In this document: in pieces, positions 8,204 to 16,911 of the stretch
Layout: the number at the start of each line of letters is the position of its first letter
Numbering within the stretch: the first letter of the stretch is position 1
DNA from: Anaerolineae bacterium
GTDB taxonomy: Bacteria > Chloroflexota > Anaerolineae > DRVO01
Direction: 5' to 3'
Length of the DNA: 64,000 nt
Assembly: GCA_013178015.1 (NCBI GenBank)
Contig: JABLXR010000040.1
Location: 1-64,000, forward strand
The notes under the pieces: model-generated
What the model was told of the DNA's origin: nothing
The model's database searches: none
What the model saw: only the letters and a program-made list of their open reading frames with translations
Program-made: the position numbers and the translations under genes

Positions 8204-9619
8204 GTGACCCAAGAGCGACTGTCGAGAAGGGCCCTTCTTAAGGGTATGGGCGGAGGGATGGCGGTGCTGGCGCTGGCGGCTTGCGCTTCTGCGGGCCAGC
8301 CTGCACCCGTATCCGAATCTGCCGAGGCCACGCCGGCGGAGGGCGCGCCCCCGGTGGCCCCTGCGGAACGGGTTGACCTGGTCATGTGGACGGCGTGGGG
8401 CGGGCAGGACGACGTTGATCGGGTACGTATCATCCTCGACGAGTTTCAGGAGCTGCACCCAGGGATCATGGTGGAGCTCACTGGGGGCGGACCCGGTGGT
8501 GGTGACTACAACGAGCTGCTATTGACCCGCATTGCAGCCGGAAACGCTCCCGATGTCGCCAGCCTATTCACGCCGCCGGTGGGCTTCGCCGCTCGTGGCT
8601 CTCTCGATGTTATTGATGAGCTCATGGCAACGGCGGAGTACGCCAGGCCGGACAAGTTCTGGCAGCCGGTGCTCGATACCTGCAAGTTCCGCGGCAAGAC
8701 CTACGGCCTGCCCTTCTCGGCCGCGAGCTACGGAATGTTCTACAATGTAGACTGGTTCGAGGAGGCGGGACTGCCAACCGACCGTGAGAGCTTTCCCCAG
8801 ACCTTCGACGAGCTACGCGCCCTCTCAGCTCAGTTCGTGGCGTGGGAGGGTGATGAGCTCAAGACGGGTGGCTTCGTGCCCTGGAGTGAGCTCTGGACCT
8901 CGCCCGCCTGGTCGGGCTGCAACGGCGCCCAGTGGTTCGACTCGCGCAATGAGCAGTACACCATCAACGATCCGGGCAACATCGCTCTTCTCCAGTACTG
9001 GGTTGGGTGGTTGGACGAGCAGTACCGGGGCGATGTGGAGTACATTGCCAGCTTGGGCGCGTGGCATACCGGGCAGGATGGTAACTGGTTCCAGAAGGTC
9101 ACTCCCCTCAGCCAGGGAGGAGCGTGGAATACCAGCTACTCGTACATGAAGTACGAGACCGCCGGCTTCCGCTGGGACGTCGCCAAGTTCCCCGTGGGCC
9201 CGGACGGCGAGAAGAGCCGTACCGCCTTCTGGCCCAACTGGTTCGCCATGCCCATCGGGGGCCCCCACAGGACCGAATCCTTCCTGCTGATGGAGTACAT
9301 GTGCACCGTTGGCATGCCTACGTGGTATGCCGAGGTGTTCGATACTCCTGCTTGGCTGGATTTCCCGGACGACGTCATCACCCAGAACCTGATAGACAAC
9401 GTGGGCGCGGACAAGGCGCTGGAGATGCATAACTTCTTCATTGACTACCTAGAGGACGCCGTGGAGGTCTGGACCTCGCCCATCGAGGACTTCGGCACCG
9501 ACCAGATCAACCGCGCCATTGATCAGGTGATGCACAAGGTGAAGACGCCCCAGGAGGCGCTGGACGAAGCGCAGCAGATTGCGCAGACGAGACTGGAAGA
9601 GACACTGAGGAGCTTGTAG
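8204..9619 (+). CDS. ABC sugar transporter substrate-binding lipoprotein
   Basis: A 471-residue extracytoplasmic solute-binding protein (family 1, MalE/UgpB type). The signal peptide has a Tat-like SRRALLKG and lipobox LAAC, giving lipidated Cys27. After a Pro/Ala-rich linker comes VDLVMWTAWGG, the usual first strand, and PDVASLFTPP, the ligand-cleft loop. The protein is rich in Trp and Tyr, as expected for carbohydrate stacking. GTG 8204 is chosen because AGGAGGTG (8191-8198) is ideally placed and Met candidates upstream lack one. It is the first gene of the importer 8204-11634; no ATPase gene is nearby, so a shared MsmK/UgpC-type ATPase is probably encoded elsewhere. Confidence 0.9.
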   Translation: MTQERLSRRALLKGMGGGMAVLALAACASAGQPAPVSESAEATPAEGAPPVAPAERVDLVMWTAWGGQDDVDRVRIILDEFQELHPGIMVELTGGGPGGGDYNELLLTRIAAGNAPDVASLFTPPVGFAARGSLDVIDELMATAEYARPDKFWQPVLDTCKFRGKTYGLPFSAASYGMFYNVDWFEEAGLPTDRESFPQTFDELRALSAQFVAWEGDELKTGGFVPWSELWTSPAWSGCNGAQWFDSRNEQYTINDPGNIALLQYWVGWLDEQYRGDVEYIASLGAWHTGQDGNWFQKVTPLSQGGAWNTSYSYMKYETAGFRWDVAKFPVGPDGEKSRTAFWPNWFAMPIGGPHRTESFLLMEYMCTVGMPTWYAEVFDTPAWLDFPDDVITQNLIDNVGADKALEMHNFFIDYLEDAVEVWTSPIEDFGTDQINRAIDQVMHKVKTPQEALDEAQQIAQTRLEETLRSL

Positions 9620-9634
9620 CTCGACCGCCCGCCC

Positions 9635-9668
9635 GGTGACGCGGCTTCCCCGGCGTGGCCGCGTCACC
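9635..9668 (+). other. Stem-loop between binding protein and permease genes
   Basis: GGTGACGCGG (9635-9644) pairs perfectly with CCGCGTCACC (9659-9668) in the 97-bp gap. There is no T tract. A hairpin at this place is expected to protect the binding-protein mRNA 3' end or attenuate read-through, raising binding protein over permease. A similar hairpin lies at the same junction of the second importer (19762-19790). Confidence 0.6.
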
Positions 9669-9716
9669 AGGCCGGGCCTACCGACCGGGGCGAACGCAGG
9701 GGTTCAGGAGCGGAGC

Positions 9717-10715
9717 ATGATCGAAGCGGAAGCGCAGGCCAGAGCCGGAGTGCCCACCGACAGGGCGCGCCTCGGCCAGAGACGAGCGCGGCTCTTGCGT
9801 CAGAACGTGAAGGGCTACGCGTTCATCTCTCCCTGGATCATCGGCTTGCTGGTATTCAGTGCCTACCCGGTCCTGGCCTCGTTCTACTTCTCGTTCACCA
9901 AGTACACCGTGCTCAAGCCTCCCGTCTGGATCGGGGTGGCCAACTACGCAAACATGGTCACCCAGGATCCGGTGTACTGGAAGTCGGTGAGCAACACCCT
10001 CTACTACGGGTTGATCTCGGTGCCTTTGGGCCTAGCCTTCTCGCTGTTCCTGGCCCTGGTGCTCAACCAGGCCGTGGTCGGCATCGGGGTGTACCGGACC
10101 GTCTACTACTTGCCCGCCATCATGCCACCGGTGGCGGCCACCCTGCTATGGATGTTGCTCTTGGACCCCGGCAATGGGCTGGTGAACAGCGGGCTCCGCA
10201 GCCTCGGGATCGGCCGTCCGCCCGGCTGGTTCAGCGAAGCGGCCTGGGCCAAGCCGGCGCTGATCATCATGTCGCTTTGGGGCTCAGGCGGCACCATGCT
10301 TATCTTCCTGGCCGGCCTGAAGGACATACCCAAGACTTACTACGAGGCGGCAGAGATAGACGGCGCCAGCGCCTGGTACCGTCTGCTCAACATCACCCTG
10401 CCCTTGCTGACCCCGGTGATCTTTTTCAACCTCATCATGGGTATCATTGGTTCGTTCGGCGTCTTCACTTCGGCCTACATTGCGGGAGGTTCGTCGAGCG
10501 GCGGAGGCTACGGGCCGGGGGGCACGGCAGGAGGCCCCCTGGACTCGATGCTCATGTATATGCTGCTTCTGTATCGCAATGCCTTCCGCTACTTCGAGAT
10601 GGGCTATGCCTCGGCCATGGCGGTAACCATGTTCGTGGCCATCCTATCTCTGACTTTGGTCCTGCTGAAGACATCCGGCCGGTGGGTGTACTACGAGGCG
10701 GCTGTCCCCTCGTAG
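9717..10715 (+). CDS. ABC sugar transporter permease (UgpA/MalF type)
   Basis: A 332-residue inner-membrane permease with about six transmembrane segments, the first at residues about 37-58 (ISPWIIGLLVFSAYPVLASF). The EAA loop that contacts the ATPase is YYEAAEIDGASAWYRLLNI. The hydrophilic N-terminus is about 35 residues. The last periplasmic loop carries a Gly/Ser-rich insert (about residues 258-273) that is longer than usual. The start at 9717 follows CAGGAGCGG. It pairs with the permease at 10756 to form the channel for the binding protein at 8204. Confidence 0.9.
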   Translation: MIEAEAQARAGVPTDRARLGQRRARLLRQNVKGYAFISPWIIGLLVFSAYPVLASFYFSFTKYTVLKPPVWIGVANYANMVTQDPVYWKSVSNTLYYGLISVPLGLAFSLFLALVLNQAVVGIGVYRTVYYLPAIMPPVAATLLWMLLLDPGNGLVNSGLRSLGIGRPPGWFSEAAWAKPALIIMSLWGSGGTMLIFLAGLKDIPKTYYEAAEIDGASAWYRLLNITLPLLTPVIFFNLIMGIIGSFGVFTSAYIAGGSSSGGGYGPGGTAGGPLDSMLMYMLLLYRNAFRYFEMGYASAMAVTMFVAILSLTLVLLKTSGRWVYYEAAVPS

Positions 10716-10755
10716 CTCTCTGCGGGCCCCCGGTCGACTCGGGTAGGAGCGCGAC

Positions 10756-11634
10756 ATGAGCGTAGAGGCATTGGCCCTCAGACGGAGCCGATCCGGGGCC
10801 AGAACGGCCAAGAGGGTGGTGGCGCCGCTGCGGCACCTTCTCCTGAGCGGCGTGGCCCTAATATGGGTGATCCCGTTCCTCTGGCTGATCATAACCTCGC
10901 TCAAGCCGCTGGAGCAGGTGTTCACCCGACCGCCGAAGTGGATTCCCGAGCCCATCCTGTGGCGCAACTACATAGACGCCCTCAACAACCCCGGCTTCAA
11001 CTTCGGCCGTCTCCTGCGCAACAGCATGCTCTACTCCGGTCTGTCCACCGTAGGCACCGCCATCTCCTGCTCGCTCGTCGCCTACGGGTTCGCCCGCATG
11101 CGCTTCTGGGGACGAGACGTGTGGTTCGTGGTGCTTCTGGCGACCATGATGATCCCCGGCGTGGTCACCATGATCCCCACCTACGTGCTCTTCCGGGTGT
11201 TGGGGTGGGTGGGCGGCTACGCTCCCCTGATCGTGCCCGCCTTCTTCGGGAGCGCCTTCTACATCTTCTTGCTGCGGCAGTTCTTCCTTAGCCTGCCCTG
11301 GGAGCTGACCGAGTCCGCCAGGGTGGATGGGGCGGGGGAGCTGCGCACATTCGGGAGCATCATGCTGCCGCTCATCCGCCCGGCGCTCATGGTGGCGGTG
11401 GTCTTCAACTTCCTGGGCACCTGGAACGACTTCATGGGGCCCCTCATCTACCTCTCCGACAACAGCAAGTTCCCCCTCTCGTTGGGCCTGTATGCGTTCC
11501 AGACGAAGTACCAGCGGGACTGGCACCTGATGATGGCCGCCTCCCTGGTGGTGACCATACCCATGATGATCTTGTTCTTCGCCGCCCAGCGGCAGTTCAT
11601 CGAGGGCATCACCATCACCGGAATGAAGGCGTGA
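10756..11634 (+). CDS. ABC sugar transporter permease (UgpE/MalG type)
   Basis: A 292-residue permease with six predicted membrane segments. Family marks are SLKPLEQVFTRPPKW after the first helix, ATMMIPGVVTMIP, the EAA loop ELTESARVDGAGELRTFGSI and the C-terminal GITITGMKA. TAGGAG upstream supports the start. It is the third gene of the importer; the AGTGG inverted repeat lies directly after it. It acts with the protein at 9717. Confidence 0.9.
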   Translation: MSVEALALRRSRSGARTAKRVVAPLRHLLLSGVALIWVIPFLWLIITSLKPLEQVFTRPPKWIPEPILWRNYIDALNNPGFNFGRLLRNSMLYSGLSTVGTAISCSLVAYGFARMRFWGRDVWFVVLLATMMIPGVVTMIPTYVLFRVLGWVGGYAPLIVPAFFGSAFYIFLLRQFFLSLPWELTESARVDGAGELRTFGSIMLPLIRPALMVAVVFNFLGTWNDFMGPLIYLSDNSKFPLSLGLYAFQTKYQRDWHLMMAASLVVTIPMMILFFAAQRQFIEGITITGMKA

Positions 11635-11635
11635 G

Positions 11636-11745
11636 TAGTGGGTAGTGGACAGTGGCCAGTGGTTAGTGGTGAGTGGGGCAGCGCTAACTGGCGGCCACAT
11701 CGCTCCTGGAGAACATCTGCCACTCACCACTCACCACTAACCACT
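11636..11745. repeat. AGTGG-rich inverted repeat
   Basis: A left arm of reiterated AGTGG units ends with a 19-nt segment (11658-11676) that is the exact reverse complement of 11727-11745; both arms also contain extra GTGAGTGG/CCACTCAC copies. The 50-nt loop is unique. It could form a strong hairpin after the permease gene and act as terminator or mRNA stabiliser, or be a small dispersed repeat. It lies directly before the weak TTG start of the next gene. Confidence 0.7.
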
Positions 11746-11762
11746 TCGCGGGAGCGTTTGCG

Positions 11763-13172
11763 TTGAGACTGCGAGCCGGCACAGCGGACGTCCTGAGTGA
11801 GGCCGAGGTTCATGCCATTCACAACGCCGCCCTTCGCATCCTGGAGCAGACGGGGATGTGGATCGAGAGCGACGACATCCTCCGCCACCTGGAGGGCTGC
11901 GGCGGCCGCGTCGACTACGCCCACCAGCGGGTGCGCTATCCGGCGAGGGTGGTAGAGCGGTTCCTCGCCGATAGCGACAAGGTGGATTGGGCCGCCATCC
12001 ACCCTGGAGTCAGCGCCTCCGCAGGGGTCTACTACGGCCTCTATCACGACCCGGATTCCGGGGCCCTGGTTCCCTGGACGGAGGAGCGGCTGGCCGGATA
12101 CTTCGCCCTGGCTCGGGCGCTGGAGCACGTGGGCGGACACAGCATGCTGGGCTGTCCGTTCTCGCCTGTTCCCCAGCTGGAGCCCCTGTACGAGAAGCTA
12201 TACTGCTGGAAGTACGGGGGGCGCGAATCGGGCACCATCCACCTGGACGAGCTGTGCCCCTATCTCTATGACCTCTTCCAGTTGCGGGCCCAGCAGCTCG
12301 GCCGGCCGTTGAGCGACGTCTTCCGCGGGACGGTGTACCTGGTGCCGCCCCTCAAGCTCGGCCGCCACGAGGCTTACCAGTTTCTCTACTTCTGGAAGCG
12401 GGGGCTGCCGGTGCACATCGGGGACATGTACGCTATGGGCGCCACTTCGCCCGTGACCCTGGCCGGATCCATCGCCCTCAACCTGGCCGAGCACTTGGCC
12501 TTGGGCATCCTGCACCGGGCCTTCTTCGGGGGGACCGGCTTCAGGCTAGGGTCTTCGGTGTCCGTGATAGACATGCGCACCATGATCTACCCCTACGGCC
12601 GGCCGGAGATGGCCCTCACCAACCTCGCCACGGCTCAGATGGCCCGCCACTATGGGTTGCCCTTCGGCGGACACGCCGGGCTCTCGGATGCCAAGCTGCC
12701 GTCGGTGGAAGCCGGAGCGCAGAAGGCCCTCACCGCCATCCCCACCCTTCTGGCGGGCGGGCACGTGCACCTGGATGCCGGCCTGCTCAGCATTGACGAG
12801 GTCTGTTCGCCCCTGCAGATGATCCTGGACAACGAGTTCTGCGGCGCCCTCAAGCACCTGTGTCGGGATTTCGCGGTGACGGACGAGGAGCTGGCGGTGG
12901 ACCTGGTGGATGAGGTAGGGCCGGGGGGGAACTTCATGGCCACCGAGCACACGGCGCGGCACTTCCGACAGGAGCACTGGGAGCCTGAGGTGTGGTCTCG
13001 CCTTATGGTCAGCCCCTGGTTGCGGGGAGAGGCGAAGCTGGACGTGGACTATGCTCGGGACCGTTACCACGACCTGGCCCTGGATCTGGATACCGCGCCC
13101 CGGCTCTCGGAGGAAGAGGAAGGGGATATACGCCAGGTGATCGAACGCGCCCGCCAGGAGCTCTCGTGGTAG
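11763..13172 (+). CDS. Trimethylamine methyltransferase (MttB) family protein, non-pyrrolysine
   Basis: A 469-residue member of the MttB superfamily, a TIM-barrel group that includes corrinoid-dependent demethylases of quaternary amines. The opening LSEAEVHAIHNAALRILEQTG is followed by late-barrel segments including GGHAGLSDAK and GGHVHLDAGLLS. There is no internal in-frame TAG, so it lacks pyrrolysine, like the glycine-betaine group. The start is the TTG at 11763; GGGAG about 10 nt upstream is its only support, so the N-terminus is uncertain. No corrinoid protein or reductive activase is encoded in the window. It follows the importer, so the imported substrate may carry a methyl group; this is inference. 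Confidence 0.75.
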   Translation: MRLRAGTADVLSEAEVHAIHNAALRILEQTGMWIESDDILRHLEGCGGRVDYAHQRVRYPARVVERFLADSDKVDWAAIHPGVSASAGVYYGLYHDPDSGALVPWTEERLAGYFALARALEHVGGHSMLGCPFSPVPQLEPLYEKLYCWKYGGRESGTIHLDELCPYLYDLFQLRAQQLGRPLSDVFRGTVYLVPPLKLGRHEAYQFLYFWKRGLPVHIGDMYAMGATSPVTLAGSIALNLAEHLALGILHRAFFGGTGFRLGSSVSVIDMRTMIYPYGRPEMALTNLATAQMARHYGLPFGGHAGLSDAKLPSVEAGAQKALTAIPTLLAGGHVHLDAGLLSIDEVCSPLQMILDNEFCGALKHLCRDFAVTDEELAVDLVDEVGPGGNFMATEHTARHFRQEHWEPEVWSRLMVSPWLRGEAKLDVDYARDRYHDLALDLDTAPRLSEEEEGDIRQVIERARQELSW

Positions 13173-13308
13173 ACTGAGTCGTCCCGCGCCTCCGAGGGGC
13201 CGGCGGCGGTGCCGCTGCGGGCATCCCGCTTGGGGCCCGGCGCGACCTGCCGCTCGTGCCGGACACCGAAGGGACCCTCTGCCGGGCGCGGGGACAGGAG
13301 CGTGACCC

Positions 13309-14496
13309 ATGCCGCAGTTGTCCCGGGAGCAGGTTCACGAGGCCCTGCGCTGGCTGTACGAGAGTGTGGAGCTCTGCCATACCGAGTTGGCGGCGGCCTT
13401 CCCTGAGACCGCCGCTGCTGGCCTCGAGGAGCAGGCGCTCCGGTTGCAGAGACTCCTGCTGCACGCCATCGAAGCCCTCTGTCCCGCTCGGCGTTACCCT
13501 TTTGGCTCGCTGGAATCCCGCTCCTACGACGTGCTCACCCTCCGGTACGTGGAGAACATGCCCATCCGGCAGATCGCGGAGGAGCTGGCCCTGAGCGAGC
13601 GTCAGGTGCACCGTGACCTATGGCGGGCTGAGGAACGGCTGACAGCGGTCCTGAACAGCCGGCTGCCCCCTGACAAGGATGAGCAGGGGGATGCCAGTCC
13701 CTTCGAGGACGAACTGGAGTACCTGCGCAGCCAGCCCACCCAGGTGTGCCTGGTGGATGTGCTCCGCTCCGCGATCCGCCTGGTGGAGCCGCTGACCCAG
13801 CAACTACCCGGCGAGGTGCGATTCGCGCCCGCCGACGAAGAGGCCTCCCTCGTCGCCGCCGACCAGGCGGTGCTCAAGCAGGTGCTGGCCCAGCTGCTGA
13901 GTGCCGCCGTTCAGGCTGCCAGCGGCGATGTGACCGCCCAACTGGCGCACGGTGAGGAGTCTGTCTCCGTCGAGCTACGGTTTGGGCTGGGTGACCGCCG
14001 CTTGCTGGAGACGCAGTTCCCCGCCGTTCAGCGTATCGCTGCTTCGCAGGGCTACCAGACCAGTCTCTGTGTAGACGCCACCGGTCAGGCGACGATGACG
14101 CTGAGCCTCTCGGCCTCTCCCCCGGTCCGGGTGCTGATAGTGGAGGACAACCCGGGGTCGGTCGAGCTGTACCGGCGGTACCTCGCTACCTCGAGCTGGC
14201 AGGTGCATGCGGTATCCGACCCACGCCACGCCTTCGCCGTGGCTCAGGAGCTGCAGCCGGACGTCATCGTTCTTGACATAATGATGCCCAAGATGGACGG
14301 GTGGAGCGTCCTGGAGCAACTGAGCAGGCGCGAAACCACCAGGAGCATCCCGGTCCTGGTGTGTTCCGTGGTGCAGGACGAGCGGCTGGGGCAGGCGCTG
14401 GGGGCGCGGGTCCAGCTGCACAAGCCGGTGTCGAGGGGTCAGTTCCTGGCGGCGATCAACCAATGCTTGCCGCGGACGCGGCCAGGTCCCCAGTAG
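13309..14496 (+). CDS. Response regulator: HTH, degenerate ATPase-like domain, receiver
   Basis: A 395-residue paralogue of the regulator at 2979-4226. The sigma-region-4-like HTH is at residues about 73-118 (IRQIAEELALSERQVHRDL). A middle domain (about 150-275) contains AADQAVLKQVLAQLLSAAV, again at the N-box place of an HATPase_c fold but without Asn. The C-terminal receiver has VLIVEDNPG, acceptor Asp323 in IVLDIMMPKMDG, and Lys in LHKPVS. CAGGAG upstream fits the start. It converges with the kinase gene 14456-16666 and overlaps it by 41 bp. The HTH helix is better conserved here than in the first copy. It is probably the transcriptional output of that kinase. Confidence 0.86.
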   Translation: MPQLSREQVHEALRWLYESVELCHTELAAAFPETAAAGLEEQALRLQRLLLHAIEALCPARRYPFGSLESRSYDVLTLRYVENMPIRQIAEELALSERQVHRDLWRAEERLTAVLNSRLPPDKDEQGDASPFEDELEYLRSQPTQVCLVDVLRSAIRLVEPLTQQLPGEVRFAPADEEASLVAADQAVLKQVLAQLLSAAVQAASGDVTAQLAHGEESVSVELRFGLGDRRLLETQFPAVQRIAASQGYQTSLCVDATGQATMTLSLSASPPVRVLIVEDNPGSVELYRRYLATSSWQVHAVSDPRHAFAVAQELQPDVIVLDIMMPKMDGWSVLEQLSRRETTRSIPVLVCSVVQDERLGQALGARVQLHKPVSRGQFLAAINQCLPRTRPGPQ

Positions 14497-16666
14497 CGGC
14501 GCCGGTGCGCTCTGAGAGGTTCAGCCTTCCGGTGGCACAGGCCAGCCCGGCGGCGATGAGGTGCACCAGTTCCCCCGGACGGAAGGGGCCGTTGCGGCTG
14601 ATGTGGAAACTGGCCCCGCCCGTCTCCAGCTGGTCTTCCCCGGGCGTGGCGGCGGTGACGGCGACCACTCTGGTGGCTTCGAGGTCGCCATACTGGCGGA
14701 GGCGATTGGCCACCTCGAACCCGGAGATGTCGGGCAGGACTAGGTCCAGAAGGAGCAACCGGGGCCGGAGCCGGCGGAGCTTGCGCAGCGCCTCCTCGCC
14801 GCTGTAGGCGGCGATGACCTCGTGACGGGGGCCGGGCAGGGTCTCGATCAGTCTTCGCATCAGTTGCACGAAGCCGCGGTCGTCGTCCACCACCAGGATG
14901 CGGCTGCCGGCACCGTTGATGCCTGCCTCCGCCATGACGTGCGCCAACCCCTCCGCGGTGACCGGCTTGGTCAGCACGGCATCGAAGCTGCCCCGCGTGG
15001 AGAGCCAGTTGGCGCTGGGCAGGGGGCAGCGGATGAGGGGCAGGTCCGGGGACAGGCGCTCCAGCAGCGGCTCAGCGTCGCCGAATGCCTCGGCCCCGGC
15101 TGTCTGGTTGACCATCACCGCCACGGGCCGATGAGCCTCCAGCGCCGACTCGAGATCGCTCGGCCCGCCCACGGCGACGAAGTCGTACCCCTCCAGACGT
15201 CTCCGGAGGTAGGAGCAGGCGACACCGTCGTCGTTGAGCAGCAGCACGGCGGGGGCGACGGCAGGAACCGAGGTAGGCGAGGGCCGCCGCCCTAGGGAGA
15301 CCTGCTTGGTTTCCGAAGGCAGGGAGAAGCTGAAGGTGCTTCCCGCTCCGACCTCGCTTTCGGCCCATATCCTTCCCCCGTGGAGCTGCACCAACCGCTT
15401 GGCGATAGCGAGGCCCAGGCCCTTGCCGGAATCCTCCTGAACCTTGGGCCGGCCGATTTGATAGAACTCGTTGAAGATGGTGGTCAGCTCCGACTGGGGT
15501 ATGCCCGACCCCGTGTCGGACACCGATACCACCACCTCCTCGCCGGCGTCGGCCACGCGAACCACCACCCCGCCCTTCTGAGTATGGCGGATGGCGTTGG
15601 TGAGCAGGTTGAAGAGCACCTGGCGGATGCGGACCGGGTCCAGAGATAGGGGCGGTGGCGTGCCGCTGACCTCTACCCGGAGCTCGAGTCGCTTCTGCCT
15701 GGCCAGAGAGCGCACCAATTCCACGGCCTCCTCGGCGATGGCCACCAGATCCCCCGTCTCGCGCTGCAGGGGCAGGGCCAAGGCGTCGGCCCGGGCCAGG
15801 TCCACGATGTCGTCCACCAGGCGGGAGAGATAGCCAGCGTTGCGCTGGAGCTCGGCCAGGTCGCGCCGCAGCCCGTCGGGCCAAGCTGCCATGCCGTAGA
15901 GGTCGGGGTTGGAGTAGATCAGGCGGCTGAAGCCGAGGATGACGTTGAGGGGGGTGCGGAGCTCGTGGCTGAGGTTGGTGGCGAAACGGTGGCGCAGGTC
16001 GCGCAGGATGTCGGCCTCCCGGCACACCAGGGCCAGCTCCAGGTTGGTCTTCTCCAACAGGCGGTACGAGAGGTTGAGGTCCTTGATGGTGCGGCCAAGC
16101 TTGCCCCGCTCGTCCCGGAGTTGTTCCGACATGGCCACCGCTTCCAGCGTCTGGCGGGAGTAGCGCCATAGGAGGTCGTAGAGGGGCCGGAGGGCCAGCC
16201 AGATGCCGGTGGAGAGGGCCAACACCAGGGCGGCGGAGGAGGCAGATGGCTCCTGGCTGTGGAGTAGGGCGGCGCCCAGGGCGCCCACCACGGGCGCGGC
16301 TCTGGGCTGGAGGACAGCCCCCGCGGCCAGAGCCGCGCCGACGAAGATGAGGGCGGCCGCCGCCGGGCTGACCCAGGCCAGGTGGGCGGTGCCCAGCGAG
16401 AAGATCAGGGTCACGAAGAGCCAGCCGGCTAGGCGGGGGCTGGCCTGGGAGAGGGCGACGTTCAGGAGGAGCAGCAGGGTGAAGGCGATGCTCAGCCATT
16501 GAGTGACAGAGGGAGCGCCGCTGGCGGTCACCTGCTGCCACCAAGCCAGGCTGGAGAAGGCGAAGCTCATCCAGAGGAGCGAGCTCAGAGTGGTGTGGCG
16601 GATCTCCTCGGCGCCGGCGCGCTCGGCCCTCGCTACCTGCTCGGGTTGTAGTTCCGCTGCCTGCAT
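14456..16666 (-). CDS. Hybrid sensor histidine kinase with pseudo-receiver and receiver domains
   Basis: A 736-residue paralogue of the kinase at 788-3034. Several membrane segments lie in the first ~165 residues, then a coiled-coil linker, then HisKA (NLSHELRTPLNVILGF, phospho-acceptor His234), HATPase_c (NLLTNAIRHT, DTGSGIP, GKGLGLAIAK), an acceptor-less receiver-like domain, and a full receiver (ILVVDDDRG, LLLLDLVLPDISG). The start at 16666 is chosen because GAGGGAGG lies just upstream on the coding strand; the frame stays open a further 16 codons. The 3' end overlaps the opposing regulator gene by 41 bp. The ligand is unknown. Confidence 0.9.
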   Translation of the reverse strand: MQAAELQPEQVARAERAGAEEIRHTTLSSLLWMSFAFSSLAWWQQVTASGAPSVTQWLSIAFTLLLLLNVALSQASPRLAGWLFVTLIFSLGTAHLAWVSPAAAALIFVGAALAAGAVLQPRAAPVVGALGAALLHSQEPSASSAALVLALSTGIWLALRPLYDLLWRYSRQTLEAVAMSEQLRDERGKLGRTIKDLNLSYRLLEKTNLELALVCREADILRDLRHRFATNLSHELRTPLNVILGFSRLIYSNPDLYGMAAWPDGLRRDLAELQRNAGYLSRLVDDIVDLARADALALPLQRETGDLVAIAEEAVELVRSLARQKRLELRVEVSGTPPPLSLDPVRIRQVLFNLLTNAIRHTQKGGVVVRVADAGEEVVVSVSDTGSGIPQSELTTIFNEFYQIGRPKVQEDSGKGLGLAIAKRLVQLHGGRIWAESEVGAGSTFSFSLPSETKQVSLGRRPSPTSVPAVAPAVLLLNDDGVACSYLRRRLEGYDFVAVGGPSDLESALEAHRPVAVMVNQTAGAEAFGDAEPLLERLSPDLPLIRCPLPSANWLSTRGSFDAVLTKPVTAEGLAHVMAEAGINGAGSRILVVDDDRGFVQLMRRLIETLPGPRHEVIAAYSGEEALRKLRRLRPRLLLLDLVLPDISGFEVANRLRQYGDLEATRVVAVTAATPGEDQLETGGASFHISRNGPFRPGELVHLIAAGLACATGRLNLSERTGAATGDLAASAASIG

Positions 16667-16792
16667 GGCGCCCTCCCTCTCCGGCGTGAGACCGCACCCG
16701 GCGGCCGGGTGCAAGTGCCGACACGCAGTTGCATGTCAGGTACGCGTCCTATCGGCGTCAGGTTTTCGCGGCGGTGGCGGTCTCCATCGGCC

Positions 16793-16798
16793 TATAAT
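16793..16798 (+). promoter_or_regulatory. Candidate -10 element for the 16912 operon
   Basis: A perfect TATAAT lies 113 bp before the aminotransferase start in the divergent gap from the kinase. No good -35 is found at 17-18 nt, so an activator may be needed. If used, it would start the long plus-strand gene run reaching 31953. Confidence 0.4.
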
Positions 16799-16911
16799 GG
16801 TGGTGTCATCGCGGAGCGTAGGCGGTCTGGATGCGGACATTGTGCGCGCGGACGGCCGCGGTTGGCAAGCACCACCTGCATCTAGACTGGCGAGCGGGGC
16901 GGGGAGGAACG

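Noticed and set aside
11763-13172. Possible pyrrolysine-containing MttB
   Set aside because: The gene is read through without any in-frame TAG and no pyl genes are present.
15072-16724. A 550-codon open frame on the minus strand
   Set aside because: It overlaps the second kinase on the same strand in another frame; it is rich in Pro/Arg/Gly with no domain, while the kinase frame has all motifs.
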